This document shows, piece by piece, positions 51,508-60,516 of a stretch of DNA of 64,000 nucleotides. Numbering within the stretch: the stretch's first letter is position 1; each line of letters starts with the position of its first letter. A program made the translations under genes and the position numbers. The stretch spans positions 186,001 through 250,000 of the forward strand of contig NC_021500.1 of NCBI RefSeq assembly GCF_000410515.1, read 5' to 3'. This DNA comes from Enterobacter sp. R4-368 (GTDB taxonomy: Bacteria > Pseudomonadota > Gammaproteobacteria > Enterobacterales > Enterobacteriaceae). The notes below the pieces were generated by a model. The model did no database searches, was not told where the DNA came from, and was given only the letters and a program-made list of their open reading frames with translations.

Positions 51508-51554
51508 ATTTAAAATCTAGCTCTGGTTTTTTAACTGACACGATTATGACTTCA

Positions 51555-52274
51555 ATGACCCTCGATTTACCTCGCCGCTTTCCCTGGCCGACGCTATTGT
51601 CCATCGGTATTCACGGTGCTGTCGTGGCGGGTCTGCTCTATACATCGGTACATCAGGTCGTTGAACTTCCTGCGCCCGCGCAGCCTATTACGGTAACGAT
51701 GGTTTCGCCTGCCGATCTGGAACCTCCCCAGGTTGCTCAACCGCCGGAGCCGGTGGTTGAACCGGAGTCCGAGCCGGAACCCGTTCCTGAGCCTCCGAAA
51801 GAAGCGCCAGTGGTGATTGAAAAGCCCAAACCGCAGCCAAAACCTAAGCCAAAACCAAAACCGGAGAAAAAGGTCGAGCAGCCGAAGCGCGAAGTCAAAC
51901 CGGTAACGCCGCAACCGGCCTCGCCGTTCCAGAATAATGCGCCCGCACGCCCGGTCGCGAATCCGACGCCGTCGGCAACAACCCAGCCAGCACCGGCTGT
52001 TCCTGCCGGCCCGCGCGCGCTGAGTCGCAATCAGCCGCAGTATCCGGCCCGCGCGCAAGCGCTGCGCATCGAAGGCCGGGTAAAAGTGAAATTTGACGTC
52101 ACCTCAGATGGCCGTGTTGAGAACGTTGAAGTATTGTCGGCGCAACCGGCGAATATGTTCGAGCGTGAAGTAAAAGCGGCAATGCGCAAGTGGCGTTATG
52201 AGTCCGGGAAACCGGGTTCGGGATTAATTGTGAATATTGTGTTCCGCCTGAACGGCGGTGCCTCAATGGAATAA
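51555..52274 (+). CDS. tonB: TonB energy transducer
   Basis: Links the ExbB/ExbD proton-driven motor to outer-membrane receptors for siderophores and vitamin B12. At 239 residues from ATG 51555 it equals E. coli TonB; an ATG three codons upstream (51546) is also possible. The N-terminal membrane anchor keeps Ser16 and His20, residues about 65-120 form the Glu-Pro and Lys-Pro repeats that span the periplasm, and the C-terminal receptor-binding domain includes SRNQPQYPARA. Confidence 0.97.
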   Translation: MTLDLPRRFPWPTLLSIGIHGAVVAGLLYTSVHQVVELPAPAQPITVTMVSPADLEPPQVAQPPEPVVEPESEPEPVPEPPKEAPVVIEKPKPQPKPKPKPKPEKKVEQPKREVKPVTPQPASPFQNNAPARPVANPTPSATTQPAPAVPAGPRALSRNQPQYPARAQALRIEGRVKVKFDVTSDGRVENVEVLSAQPANMFEREVKAAMRKWRYESGKPGSGLIVNIVFRLNGGASME

Positions 52275-52301
52275 AAAAAGCCTCCGTAAGGAGGCTTTTT
52301 T
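52274..52301. terminator. Bidirectional terminator between tonB and yciA
   Basis: AGCCTCC/GGAGGCT stem (52279-52285 with 52290-52296), GTAA loop, A-run on the left and T-run on the right; tonB and yciA converge here. Confidence 0.92.
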
Positions 52302-52302
52302 C

Positions 52303-52701
52303 TTATGCCTGCGGTAACGGGCGCGGTTTACCTTCATTATCCACTGCGACGTAAATAAACAGCGCTTCCGTTGCTTTATAGCGCTGACCAATTGGCTCGG
52401 ATGAGACCTTCTTCACCCACACTTCAATATTAATCGTCACTGATGTGTTGCCCCGTTTAACGCAGCGTGCATAGCAGCACACCACGTCGCCCACCGCGAC
52501 CGGTCGAAGAAAAGTCATGCCGTCAACGCGCACCGTCACCACGCGACCATGCGCAATTTCCTTGGCTTGTATTGCCCCGCCAATATCCATTTGTGACATT
52601 AACCAGCCGCCGAAGATATCGCCGTTGGCATTGGTGTCTGCTGGCATTGCTAATGTGCGTAAAACAAGATCTCCCTGGGGAGTGTCCTGAAGGGTTGTCA
52701 T
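52303..52701 (-). CDS. yciA: Acyl-CoA thioester hydrolase YciA
   Basis: Hot-dog fold thioesterase of broad acyl-CoA specificity, cytoplasmic. Start at ATG 52701 behind AGAAGAGA gives 132 residues, the E. coli length. The catalytic-site strand-helix ADTNANGDIFGGWLMSQMD is intact. The frame is open 49 codons upstream but without homology. Lies downstream of yciB/yciC as in E. coli. Confidence 0.96.
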   Translation of the reverse strand: MTTLQDTPQGDLVLRTLAMPADTNANGDIFGGWLMSQMDIGGAIQAKEIAHGRVVTVRVDGMTFLRPVAVGDVVCCYARCVKRGNTSVTINIEVWVKKVSSEPIGQRYKATEALFIYVAVDNEGKPRPLPQA

Positions 52702-52765
52702 TGTTATCTCTTCTGCTATGAGGGATTTATGGCGGGATGCTACTACGAATGCGGGGCGTTCGGAA

Positions 52766-52796
52766 AGAAAAAAGCCAGGCACGAGAGCCTGGCTTT
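52766..52796 (-). terminator. Terminator of yciB
   Basis: AAAGCCAGGC/GCCTGGCTTT stem (52771-52780 with 52787-52796), with a U-rich tract following on the minus strand. It separates yciB from yciA. Confidence 0.85.
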
Positions 52797-52801
52797 CATT
52801 C

Positions 52802-53344
52802 TCAGGATTTGTCGTCCTGCGCGGGCATATGGCGGTAGATATAAACACCGCTCAGCACGGTGAAGAGCAGTGTCAGGGCGGTTAAGCCAAACACTTTGAA
52901 ATTCACCCAGATATTTTGCGGCAGCCAGAAGGCAATGTAGATATTTGCCAGACCACACAAAATAAAGAACAGTGCCCATGCGATGTTCAGCTTGCCCCAA
53001 ACGGCCTCCGGCAGCGCGATCTCTTTGCCGAGCATGCGCTGGATCAGTGGCTTTTTCATTACCCACTGGCTGAAGAGCAGCGCAGCAGCGAACAGGGCGT
53101 AAATCACCGTCACCTTCCATTTAATAAACTCATCGTTATGGAAGAAAAGGGTCAGCCCGCCGAATACCGCGACCAGCACAAAAGTAATCAGCGCCATCTT
53201 TTCCACTTTGCGATAGCGCACCCAGCTGTATATCAGCACGATAGCGGTCGCGATGATCAGCGCAGTGGTCGCCGCATAGATATCGTACAGTTTGTAAAAG
53301 GCGAAAAAGACCACTAACGGCAGAAAATCAAGAAACTGCTTCAT
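52802..53344 (-). CDS. yciB: YciB, inner-membrane septation-associated protein A
   Basis: A 180-residue integral membrane protein with five or six helices (IspZ/YciB family; 179 in E. coli). It interacts with cell elongation and division proteins and influences envelope integrity; Shigella mutants of the orthologue fail to septate. [15 protein letters not shown] at the N-terminus is the family signature. Confidence 0.96.
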   Translation of the reverse strand: MKQFLDFLPLVVFFAFYKLYDIYAATTALIIATAIVLIYSWVRYRKVEKMALITFVLVAVFGGLTLFFHNDEFIKWKVTVIYALFAAALLFSQWVMKKPLIQRMLGKEIALPEAVWGKLNIAWALFFILCGLANIYIAFWLPQNIWVNFKVFGLTALTLLFTVLSGVYIYRHMPAQDDKS

Positions 53345-53395
53345 TCTACGATTCCATCATAAGGGGTTGCCCACAGATGTGGGCAACCGGAACAA

Positions 53396-54139
53396 TCACG
53401 AACGCATCAACATATAGAGGCGGAACAGATAAACCAGCAGCGCTGCGGAAATCAGGTTGCTCAACGTATTGGCAATCACTTCGCCGCCTTCTACAGTGAA
53501 CACCGCAAAGTTATGGGCAAACAGCAGCAGGAATGTTTTCGCCAGTAACCAACCTAACACTGCCGGAGCGACAAGACGCATATTCGCCCAGGCAAGACGC
53601 ATGCTGTTACGCATGGCAGCGAAAATCCCCGTTTTATCCTGCACCAGTATCACCGGGGCGAAAGCGAGCAGGATCGCCAGAATGACGCCCGGGACAATCA
53701 CAAACATAATGCCGATTTGCACGATAAACGTGGTCAGCAGGATCAGTAAAAATAGCTTCGGCAACAGTGGGGCGCTGGCACCAATCGCCCGCAACGCGCT
53801 GATGCGCTGACCCGCAGAAATCATCTGGATCATCAGCAGCACGCCACCAGCGAGAATCGCATTGCCAACAAGGCCGGAAAACGTCGACGCCGCAGAGGCG
53901 CGGAGCAGCACTTGTTGCTGCTCCGGCGTCATATTTTGCACCAGTTCAAACAACCCGACGCTGCCTGCAAGATTATCCCCTTCACTTAAAATGGAGAGTT
54001 GCTCATCACTGGGCTTAAAGGCGCTCCCAAGTAAGAACGTGATAAACGCACAAAGCAGCGCGATCAGTAAAATGGTAACGAACTGATTACGAAAAAAATT
54101 CCCCGTGTCACGGTAAACGGACTTCGCCGTGATAGACAT
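53396..54139 (-). CDS. yciC: YciC, UPF0259 inner-membrane protein
   Basis: A 247-residue membrane protein with six predicted helices, identical in length to E. coli YciC. Function unknown; conserved beside yciB, 51 bases away, and likely co-transcribed with it. Confidence 0.95.
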   Translation of the reverse strand: MSITAKSVYRDTGNFFRNQFVTILLIALLCAFITFLLGSAFKPSDEQLSILSEGDNLAGSVGLFELVQNMTPEQQQVLLRASAASTFSGLVGNAILAGGVLLMIQMISAGQRISALRAIGASAPLLPKLFLLILLTTFIVQIGIMFVIVPGVILAILLAFAPVILVQDKTGIFAAMRNSMRLAWANMRLVAPAVLGWLLAKTFLLLFAHNFAVFTVEGGEVIANTLSNLISAALLVYLFRLYMLMRS

Positions 54140-54163
54140 GCACTCTCCTTGAGTATAGCGGTG

Positions 54164-54568
54164 TTAAATTGCGGGCAATTGTACCCCGAATACACTCTCA
54201 GTGGCAGCATCGCTGCTTGTATGGAAAAGCATATCTTTGTAAAGAGGCGCTAAACCGTAGCGCGCGCGAGCACGATCGCAGGCTTCATTAACCTTTCCGT
54301 CTTCGCCGGACATCGCAAATTCCCGGCAGGGAGAGGGTCTGTTCGCATAAATACTGCAACTGGCCGACTCGCCGGGCGTACCCTGCAGCGCCGTACAGCG
54401 GCTCTGCTTTTGGTTGGTTCCGCTCATGCAGCGCAGAAAGGGGGTTAGCGGCTCGGTGAGTTGAGCCGGGACAGGGCCGCCAGCGTCATCCGCTTCAGCC
54501 CAATAGAAAGAGACTCGAAAATACGCACAACAGGCTCCGCACGACATGCACGGATTCACATCACTCAT
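54164..54568 (-). CDS. YkgJ-family cysteine cluster protein
   Basis: A 134-residue protein from ATG 54568 ([14 protein letters not shown]), upstream of yciC in the same direction with 24 bases between. It carries CMSCGACC near the N-terminus and further cysteines in [23 protein letters not shown] and NEAC, a pattern of the YkgJ/UPF0153 group of presumed zinc- or iron-binding proteins. Not present next to yciC in E. coli K-12. The frame opens seven codons earlier at a GTG; the ATG is preferred because it fits the family start. Metal identity is unknown. Confidence 0.88.
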   Translation of the reverse strand: MSDVNPCMSCGACCAYFRVSFYWAEADDAGGPVPAQLTEPLTPFLRCMSGTNQKQSRCTALQGTPGESASCSIYANRPSPCREFAMSGEDGKVNEACDRARARYGLAPLYKDMLFHTSSDAATESVFGVQLPAI

Positions 54569-54771
54569 AGCACACCTGCACTTAACCACGCATCAACATA
54601 AATTGTCAGGCCAATAAATTATCGCTGCCGCAGAACGCGCACAAGATGGGCGAACAGGTATTTTTTTAACCGCCTCACAAAGCGGAAATTGATTTAAATA
54701 CAAAAGTTAATGAGTGTAACGAGTAGTGAAAATTAACCCAGATCAATGAATGTTAAATTACGGGGTCAAGT

Positions 54772-54790
54772 GTGATCTGTGTTGGATCAC
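54772..54790. promoter_or_regulatory. Inverted repeat in the ompW upstream region
   Basis: GTGATC-N7-GATCAC is a perfect 6-7-6 inverted repeat about 60-78 bases before the ompW start. The arrangement does not fit CRP (needs N6) or FNR. A half-FNR-like TTAACCCAGATCAA lies at 54733-54746. Likely an operator by position; its protein is unknown. Confidence 0.45.
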
Positions 54791-54849
54791 TTTGTACTCA
54801 GTTATAGGTATATTCACGGCGCGATAAAAACCTTAAACATGGAGTGGAT

Positions 54850-55485
54850 ATGAAGAAGTTAGCCGTGGCAGCATTGATCCTGAGTAGTCTTTCTACAGGT
54901 GTATACGCGCATGAAGCTGGCGAGTTTTTCATTCGAGCCGGTTCTGCGACGGTACGTCCGACGGAAGGTTCTGATAACGTTTTAGGCGCTCTGGGCAGTT
55001 TTAATGTCAACAATAACACCCAACTTGGTGTCACGATGAGCTGGATGGCGACCGACAACATCGGCGTTGAATTACTGGCCGCGACGCCGTTTCGCCACCG
55101 CGTTGGCACCGGTCCAACCGGCGACATCGCCACTGTGCACCACCTGCCGCCGACATTGATGGCGCAGTGGTATTTCGGTGATTCACAGAGCAAATTGCGC
55201 CCATATCTTGGGGCAGGCGTAAACTACACCACTTTCTTTGATGAGAAATTTAACGATACCGGGAAAGCGGCCGGGCTGTCGGATCTGAGTCTGAAAGACT
55301 CCTGGGGCGTGGCGGGGCAAGCTGGTCTGGATTACTTAATCAACCGCAACTGGCTGATTAACATGTCAGTCTGGTGGATGGATATTGATACGGATGTGCG
55401 TTTTAAAGCGAATGGTGAGCAACAAAGCGTACATACTCGCCTGGATCCGTGGGTATTTATGTTCTCTGCTGGTTATCGTTTTTAA
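54850..55485 (+). CDS. ompW: Outer-membrane protein OmpW
   Basis: Eight-stranded outer-membrane beta-barrel forming a hydrophobic channel; receptor for colicin S4 in E. coli and regulated by oxygen/FNR and stress. Start at ATG 54850, five bases after GGAG, gives 211 residues (E. coli 212) with a signal peptide ending VYA/HEAGEF. The C-terminus RLDPWVFMFSAGYRF ends in phenylalanine, the usual barrel-insertion signal. Confidence 0.96.
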   Translation: MKKLAVAALILSSLSTGVYAHEAGEFFIRAGSATVRPTEGSDNVLGALGSFNVNNNTQLGVTMSWMATDNIGVELLAATPFRHRVGTGPTGDIATVHHLPPTLMAQWYFGDSQSKLRPYLGAGVNYTTFFDEKFNDTGKAAGLSDLSLKDSWGVAGQAGLDYLINRNWLINMSVWWMDIDTDVRFKANGEQQSVHTRLDPWVFMFSAGYRF

Positions 55486-55492
55486 GCGTATT

Positions 55493-55525
55493 GTGGAAAC
55501 TGGTTTCACAATAACCAGTTTCCAC
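55493..55525 (+). repeat. Perfect inverted repeat downstream of ompW
   Basis: Two 13-base arms (55493-55505 and 55513-55525) pair perfectly around a seven-base loop, starting eight bases after the ompW stop. No T-run follows, so it may protect the 3' end of the mRNA or act as a weak terminator. Confidence 0.75.
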
Positions 55526-55744
55526 GCACTTCTATGCCATATCACCATGCGGCTTTCTTTTAGCGTATGTAACCGCTCCCCAGCGCCATCACGCTACGCG
55601 CACCAACCACAAAGATCACCGTAAGCCACGGGATAAACCCTCGTTTGTCCAGACCTCATGTTGCGCGGCCAAATGCGAGATGACGCATTACGAATGTCAG
55701 CGTTTAATTTTTTTCGCGCAGCTATCAGAAACCTGATGGCGCAT

Positions 55745-57007
55745 TCAGCGCCGTAAACGAACGCGCGACTCGCAATAGCGGCACGTCATATACGCACCCG
55801 CAACACAGAGTGTCAACGGCACAAAAAAGCTGAAATCCATGCCGGTGAATTCCATCAGTAGCACAATGGCAGTGAGCGGCATTTGCATCGACGAGGCGAG
55901 AAAAGCCGCGCCACCGGTCAGCGCGAATTCCGCCATACTGCCACCGGGGAAAAATTGCCCAACCAGCAGGAACATCAGCGCTCCCAGCAGGGCACCGATC
56001 GCCAGACCTGGCGTGAGCAGGCCGCCTTCGGCTCCGCTGCGCAGCACCATCCAGATACTCAGCACTTTCAACCCGATCAACATTGCCGCCAGCGGCAGCG
56101 TAACGCCTCCGCCAAAACTGAGTTGCACCGGACCGCGCCCATTGCCCGGTAATTGCGGAAACCAGATAGCGAGCAAGCCGAGACAGGCAAAAGCGATAAA
56201 ACAGAAGACCGGCATCTGCCAGTTGGTTTTCACCTGTGCGCGCGCGTTTTTGGTCATCCGCCGGAACAGACTGGCGGCATAGCCGAACAACGGGCCGGAC
56301 AAGGTAGCCCAGATAATCAAGGACAGGTGCGCGGCGGGGGCGGTAAAAAGATATTGTCGCTCGTTGCCCAGTACCAGCGATGCCACGAACGCAGCGAGAG
56401 CGGAGGTGACAATGGCGGCAATGACCGCATCCCAACTGATCGTGACCAGCAACACCTCGAGGGTAAAAATCGCGCCCGCCAGCGGGACGTTATATACCGC
56501 CGCCAGCCCGGCACCTGCGCCGCAGGCGATCACCAGCCTCGTCTCTTGCGCATTTAAGCCGATATGCCGCGCGATCCCACCGCCAAACAGGGCACCAACT
56601 TCTCGCGGTGCGCTTTCACGCCCGAGCGGCGAGCCCATCGCCACGGTAACAACTTGCAAGAGCGCATGAGTTAAGGTGGTGAAAGCAGGCATCGGGCGCT
56701 GAACATCTTTTAGCGCAGCGACCACACCGACACGTTTTTTTGCATAGCGCGCCAGGAGCCACCAACCCCAGCCTGCCACCACACCCGCGGCAGCAAGAGA
56801 AGCAAAACGGCGCAGGGCGCTGGCATCCGTTACGCCCTGCAGAAATGGTGCGCCGCCGATCAGCGATTGCTGGCTATAACCAAAAGCGAGGTGCTGGATG
56901 GCATGCAGCAGAAGGGCGATCAACATGCCAGCCGCGCCGGAAAGCAGCCCGGTCAACAACAGGGCCAGCCAGCGACGTTGCCAGCAAGAATCAGGGGTCT
57001 CACGCAT
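55745..57007 (-). CDS. ClC-family chloride channel/transporter protein
   Basis: A 420-residue membrane protein (from ATG 57007) with about ten to twelve hydrophobic helices of the voltage-gated chloride channel family. It keeps the gating-glutamate motif as GRESAP (GREGP in ClcA), the GGLLTP filter motif (GIFAP in ClcA) and PLTAIVLLMEFT. The first filter motif GSGIP is not recognisable. In the segment aligning with ClcA FIIEEM it reads FTLEVL, so the proton-relay glutamate Glu203 is Val. The open frame extends 22 codons upstream (TTG) without a ribosome-binding site; the start is somewhat uncertain. E. coli has yciGFE here instead. Confidence 0.87.
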   Translation of the reverse strand: MRETPDSCWQRRWLALLLTGLLSGAAGMLIALLLHAIQHLAFGYSQQSLIGGAPFLQGVTDASALRRFASLAAAGVVAGWGWWLLARYAKKRVGVVAALKDVQRPMPAFTTLTHALLQVVTVAMGSPLGRESAPREVGALFGGGIARHIGLNAQETRLVIACGAGAGLAAVYNVPLAGAIFTLEVLLVTISWDAVIAAIVTSALAAFVASLVLGNERQYLFTAPAAHLSLIIWATLSGPLFGYAASLFRRMTKNARAQVKTNWQMPVFCFIAFACLGLLAIWFPQLPGNGRGPVQLSFGGGVTLPLAAMLIGLKVLSIWMVLRSGAEGGLLTPGLAIGALLGALMFLLVGQFFPGGSMAEFALTGGAAFLASSMQMPLTAIVLLMEFTGMDFSFFVPLTLCVAGAYMTCRYCESRVRLRR

Positions 57008-57106
57008 GGTGTTTTTATCGGTGTCATAATTTTTAGGATTATTATTCCACAGAAAATATGAACCTTTTAACAATGCGTCAGGAAAACATGGGGATAAACA
57101 GGAAAG

Positions 57107-57134
57107 CGCACCGCCTGAATCAACAGGCGGTGCG
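57107..57134 (-). terminator. Terminator hairpin at the end of the trp operon
   Basis: CGCACCGCCTG/CAGGCGGTGCG, an 11-base-pair stem (57107-57117 with 57124-57134) with a six-base loop, begins just beyond the trpA stop. The following minus-strand tract has few U, resembling E. coli trp t, which works with Rho. Confidence 0.78.
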
Positions 57135-57139
57135 GGAGG

Positions 57140-57949
57140 TTAACGCGGTAAAGTAGCGCCTTTCAGGCTTTGCACAAAGGCTTTCAGTTCAGCCAGCATA
57201 GCCGTTGGGTTGGCGAGATTTTTCTCGATGATTTTCACGATCGCTGAACCGGAAATCGCCCCGGCGGCACCTGCTTCTACGGCAGCGCTAACTTGATCCG
57301 GTGCGGAAATACCGAAGCCCTGCAGCGCGGGCGCAGCGTGATACTCGGTAAGTTTTTCCACCAGATGGTGCAGTGGCAGCGCCGCACGGTTTTCCGCGCC
57401 CGTGACCCCAGCGCGCGAAAGCAGGTAGGTGTACCCCCGGCCATAAGAGGCAATCTGGCGCAGCAGATCGTCGTCCGCGTTTGGCGGGCAGATAAAAATG
57501 GGCGCGATATTATGGCGCAAAGCCGCCTGGCGGAACGGTGCGGACTCTTCAATCGGCACATCCGCCACCAGCACAGAATCGACGCCGACTTTTGCGCACT
57601 GGGCATAGAATTCGTCAATTCCCCGACTGAAAACCAGGTTGGCGTACATCAGCAAGCCAATAGGGATAGTCGGATGCTTCTGGCGAATGGTTGCCAGCAT
57701 TTCGAAACATTGTGACGGTGTCACGCCTGCGGCAAAGGCGCGCAGCGTGGCGTTCTGGATGGTCGGGCCATCCGCAAGCGGGTCGGAAAAGGGGATCCCC
57801 AGCTCAAGCGCATCCGCACCCGCTTCAATCAGCGTATCAATGATTTTTAACGACTGTTCCGGGGACGGATCGCCCAGCGTGACGAAGGGAACGAATGCAC
57901 CTTCTTTGCGCGCGCTCAGCTGTTTAAATAAATTGTCATAGCGTTCCAT
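57140..57949 (-). CDS. trpA: Tryptophan synthase alpha subunit
   Basis: Cleaves indole-3-glycerol phosphate to indole and glyceraldehyde 3-phosphate; indole tunnels to TrpB. The 269-residue TIM barrel has catalytic Glu49 and Asp60 at the E. coli positions ([14 protein letters not shown]). Start overlaps the trpB stop (TGATG), coupling translation of the two subunits. Confidence 0.98.
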   Translation of the reverse strand: MERYDNLFKQLSARKEGAFVPFVTLGDPSPEQSLKIIDTLIEAGADALELGIPFSDPLADGPTIQNATLRAFAAGVTPSQCFEMLATIRQKHPTIPIGLLMYANLVFSRGIDEFYAQCAKVGVDSVLVADVPIEESAPFRQAALRHNIAPIFICPPNADDDLLRQIASYGRGYTYLLSRAGVTGAENRAALPLHHLVEKLTEYHAAPALQGFGISAPDQVSAAVEAGAAGAISGSAIVKIIEKNLANPTAMLAELKAFVQSLKGATLPR

Positions 57950-59142
57950 CAGATTTCCCCTCGCGCTTTCAGGATGTCATGTACGGTAAAAATATCTTTG
58001 TCGCCGCGTCCGGAAAGGTTAACCACCAGCAACTGTTCTTTGTCCGGGTTCTCGCGCATCATTTTTAGCGCATGGGCGAGGGCGTGCGAGGATTCCAGCG
58101 CCGGAATGATCCCTTCATGGCGGCACAGGGTTTTGAAGGCTTCCAGCGCCTCGTCATCGGTAATCGAAACATAGTCGGCACGCCCCGTACTGTTGAGGTA
58201 CGCATGCTGTGGTCCGACTGACGGGAAATCGAGACCCGCAGAAATAGAGTAAGACTCTTCAATCTGGCCTTCTTCTGTCTGCATCATCGGCGATTTCATA
58301 CCAAAATAGATGCCAACGCGGCCATGTTTCAGCGGTGCGCCGTGCTCGCCGGTTTCAATACCGTGACCCGCCGGTTCGACACCAATCAGGCCGACAGAGG
58401 TTTCGTCGATAAAATCGGCAAACATACCGATCGCGTTCGAACCACCGCCCACACAGGCGATAACTGCATCCGGCAGACGCCCCTCTTTTTCGAGGATCTG
58501 CGCTTTGGTCTCTTCACCAATCATGCGCTGGAACTCGCGCACAATGGTCGGGAAAGGGTGCGGACCTGCCGCAGTTCCCAGCATATAGTGCGCGGTTTCA
58601 TAGCTACCAGACCAGTCGCGCAGCGCCTCGTTACAGGCATCTTTCAGCGTGGCAGAACCGCTGTGTACCGGGATGACTTCCGCGCCCATTAAGCGCATGC
58701 GGAACACATTTGGCGACTGGCGTTCAACGTCTTTTGCGCCCATATAAATGCGACATTTCAGGCCCAGCAGGGCGCTCGCCAGCGCCGAGGCCACGCCATG
58801 CTGACCCGCTCCCGTTTCGGCGATAATTTCGGTTTTGCCCATGCGTTTTGCCAGCAACGCCTGACCCAGCACCTGGTTGGTTTTGTGCGCGCCACCATGC
58901 AGCAAATCTTCACGCTTGAGGTAAAGCGTGGTGCGCGTACCGGCAGTAATGTTCTGGCATTTGGTCAGCGCGGTCGGACGTCCGGCGTAGTTTTTCAGCA
59001 GATCGTTAAACTGTTGCTGAAATTCGGCATCGCTCTGTGCGCTGACAAAGGCTTCTTCAAGCTGGCGCAGTGCTGGCATCAGGATTTGCGGAACGAACAT
59101 TCCGCCAAACTCGCCAAAATAGGGATTCAGTAGTGTCGTCAT
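57949..59142 (-). CDS. trpB: Tryptophan synthase beta subunit
   Basis: PLP enzyme joining indole and serine to tryptophan. At 397 residues it equals E. coli TrpB. The PLP lysine is Lys87 in [12 protein letters not shown]; the phosphate-binding glycine loop is [12 protein letters not shown]. Twelve bases after trpC. Confidence 0.98.
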   Translation of the reverse strand: MTTLLNPYFGEFGGMFVPQILMPALRQLEEAFVSAQSDAEFQQQFNDLLKNYAGRPTALTKCQNITAGTRTTLYLKREDLLHGGAHKTNQVLGQALLAKRMGKTEIIAETGAGQHGVASALASALLGLKCRIYMGAKDVERQSPNVFRMRLMGAEVIPVHSGSATLKDACNEALRDWSGSYETAHYMLGTAAGPHPFPTIVREFQRMIGEETKAQILEKEGRLPDAVIACVGGGSNAIGMFADFIDETSVGLIGVEPAGHGIETGEHGAPLKHGRVGIYFGMKSPMMQTEEGQIEESYSISAGLDFPSVGPQHAYLNSTGRADYVSITDDEALEAFKTLCRHEGIIPALESSHALAHALKMMRENPDKEQLLVVNLSGRGDKDIFTVHDILKARGEI

Positions 59143-59154
59143 TATCTTCTTTCC

Positions 59155-60513
59155 TTAATAAGCGCGCAGTGTGCGGAAAACCGAGGCCAGTTTGCTGGCA
59201 TCTTTGATACCCGGTTCCGACTCCACGCCTGAATTAAAATCGAGTCCGGCACAGCCGGTTTTAGCCGCCTGCACGCAATTATCTGCGCTCAGGCCACCAG
59301 CAAGAATCACGTTATCCAGCGGTTCGCCTGCCAGCAGCGACCAGTCGAAACGTTTACCGCTGCCACCCTGGCCGTTATCAAACACATATTTATCGACCTG
59401 CCGGAAGCGCCGCGCGGGCAGGCTGTCGCCAACGCTGAGTGCTTTCCAGATTTGCGTCTTTGTCGGCAGACGCTCGCGCAGCGTATCGATATAGGCCTGG
59501 TCTTCATCACCGTGCAGTTGGACGGCTACCAGATTGAGCGCGTTAACTTTAGCCACCACGTCTTCGGGCGCGGCATTACGGAACACACCAACATATTGCA
59601 GCGGCGCGGCCTGCATCACCGTTTGTGCCTGCACTTCCGTTACGGCGCGCGGGGAGCTGGCCACGAAGATCAAACCACCGTAGATGGCACCGGCCTGATG
59701 AGCCGCCTGCGCGTCCTGCGGGCGGGTCAGCCCGCACACTTTGTTTTCACCCAGCAAAACGCGTTTTACCGCCGCATCGAGATCGTCATGGGACATCAGC
59801 GCGGAGCCAATCAGGAAACCATTGGCAAAATGGCTGAGCTCACGCACCTGAGCATAAGTATTGATGCCAGATTCGCTGATGACCGTCACACCTGTGCCAA
59901 GGCGCGGAGCAAGCTCACGGGTGCGGTTCAAATCGATGGACAGGTCGCGCAGGTCGCGGTTGTTGATGCCGACGACTTTCGCTTCCAGCGCGATAGCGCG
60001 CTGCAGCTCTTCTTCATTACTCACTTCCGTCAGCACGCCCATATTCAGACTGTGCGCGACGGCGGCAAGCTGGCGGTACTGCTCATCGTCGAGTACCGAA
60101 AGCATCAGCAGGCACGCATCTGCCTGGTAGTAACGCGCCAGGTAAATCTGATAAGCGTCGATAATAAAGTCTTTGCACAGGATCGGCTGCGGCGCGATGC
60201 CGCTGACAATCGGCAGAAAATCAAAACTGCCCTGGAAGTATTTCTCATCCGTCAGCACGGAAATTGCCGACGCATGATGTTTGTAAATAGACGCAATGCG
60301 CGCCGGGTCAAAATCATTGCGGATCACGCCTTTGGAGGGCGAGGCTTTTTTGCACTCCAGGATAAACGCTGTCCGCGTACCTTGCAGGGCATCGTAGAAG
60401 CGACGTGTGCTTGGCACGACATCGTTCTGAAAACTGGCCAGCGGTTGTTGCTCCTTGCGCGCCGCTACCCATACGGCTTTATCGGCGACGATTTTCGCTA
60501 AAACGGTCTGCAT
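59155..60513 (-). CDS. trpC: Bifunctional indole-3-glycerol phosphate synthase / phosphoribosylanthranilate isomerase
   Basis: Two fused TIM barrels: residues about 1-255 are indoleglycerol phosphate synthase (FILECKKASPSKG, VLTEVSNEEELQRA) and about 256-452 are phosphoribosylanthranilate isomerase (KVCGLTRPQDA, FDWSLLAGEPLDNVILAGGL). The TrpC-TrpF fusion is the enteric arrangement. It carries out steps 3 and 4 of the pathway. Confidence 0.98.
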   Translation of the reverse strand: MQTVLAKIVADKAVWVAARKEQQPLASFQNDVVPSTRRFYDALQGTRTAFILECKKASPSKGVIRNDFDPARIASIYKHHASAISVLTDEKYFQGSFDFLPIVSGIAPQPILCKDFIIDAYQIYLARYYQADACLLMLSVLDDEQYRQLAAVAHSLNMGVLTEVSNEEELQRAIALEAKVVGINNRDLRDLSIDLNRTRELAPRLGTGVTVISESGINTYAQVRELSHFANGFLIGSALMSHDDLDAAVKRVLLGENKVCGLTRPQDAQAAHQAGAIYGGLIFVASSPRAVTEVQAQTVMQAAPLQYVGVFRNAAPEDVVAKVNALNLVAVQLHGDEDQAYIDTLRERLPTKTQIWKALSVGDSLPARRFRQVDKYVFDNGQGGSGKRFDWSLLAGEPLDNVILAGGLSADNCVQAAKTGCAGLDFNSGVESEPGIKDASKLASVFRTLRAY

Positions 60514-60516
60514 TTT

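Noticed and set aside
54771..54791. CRP site upstream of ompW (TGTGA...TCAC)
   Set aside because: The half-sites are 11 bases apart instead of six, so it cannot be a standard CRP site; kept only as an unexplained inverted repeat.
55560..55658. A 31-codon hydrophobic open stretch on the minus strand (GFIPWLTVIFVVGARSVMA) between ompW and the ClC gene, possibly a gene remnant
   Set aside because: It has no start codon, the reading frame is closed by stops on both sides, and I cannot link it to any family.
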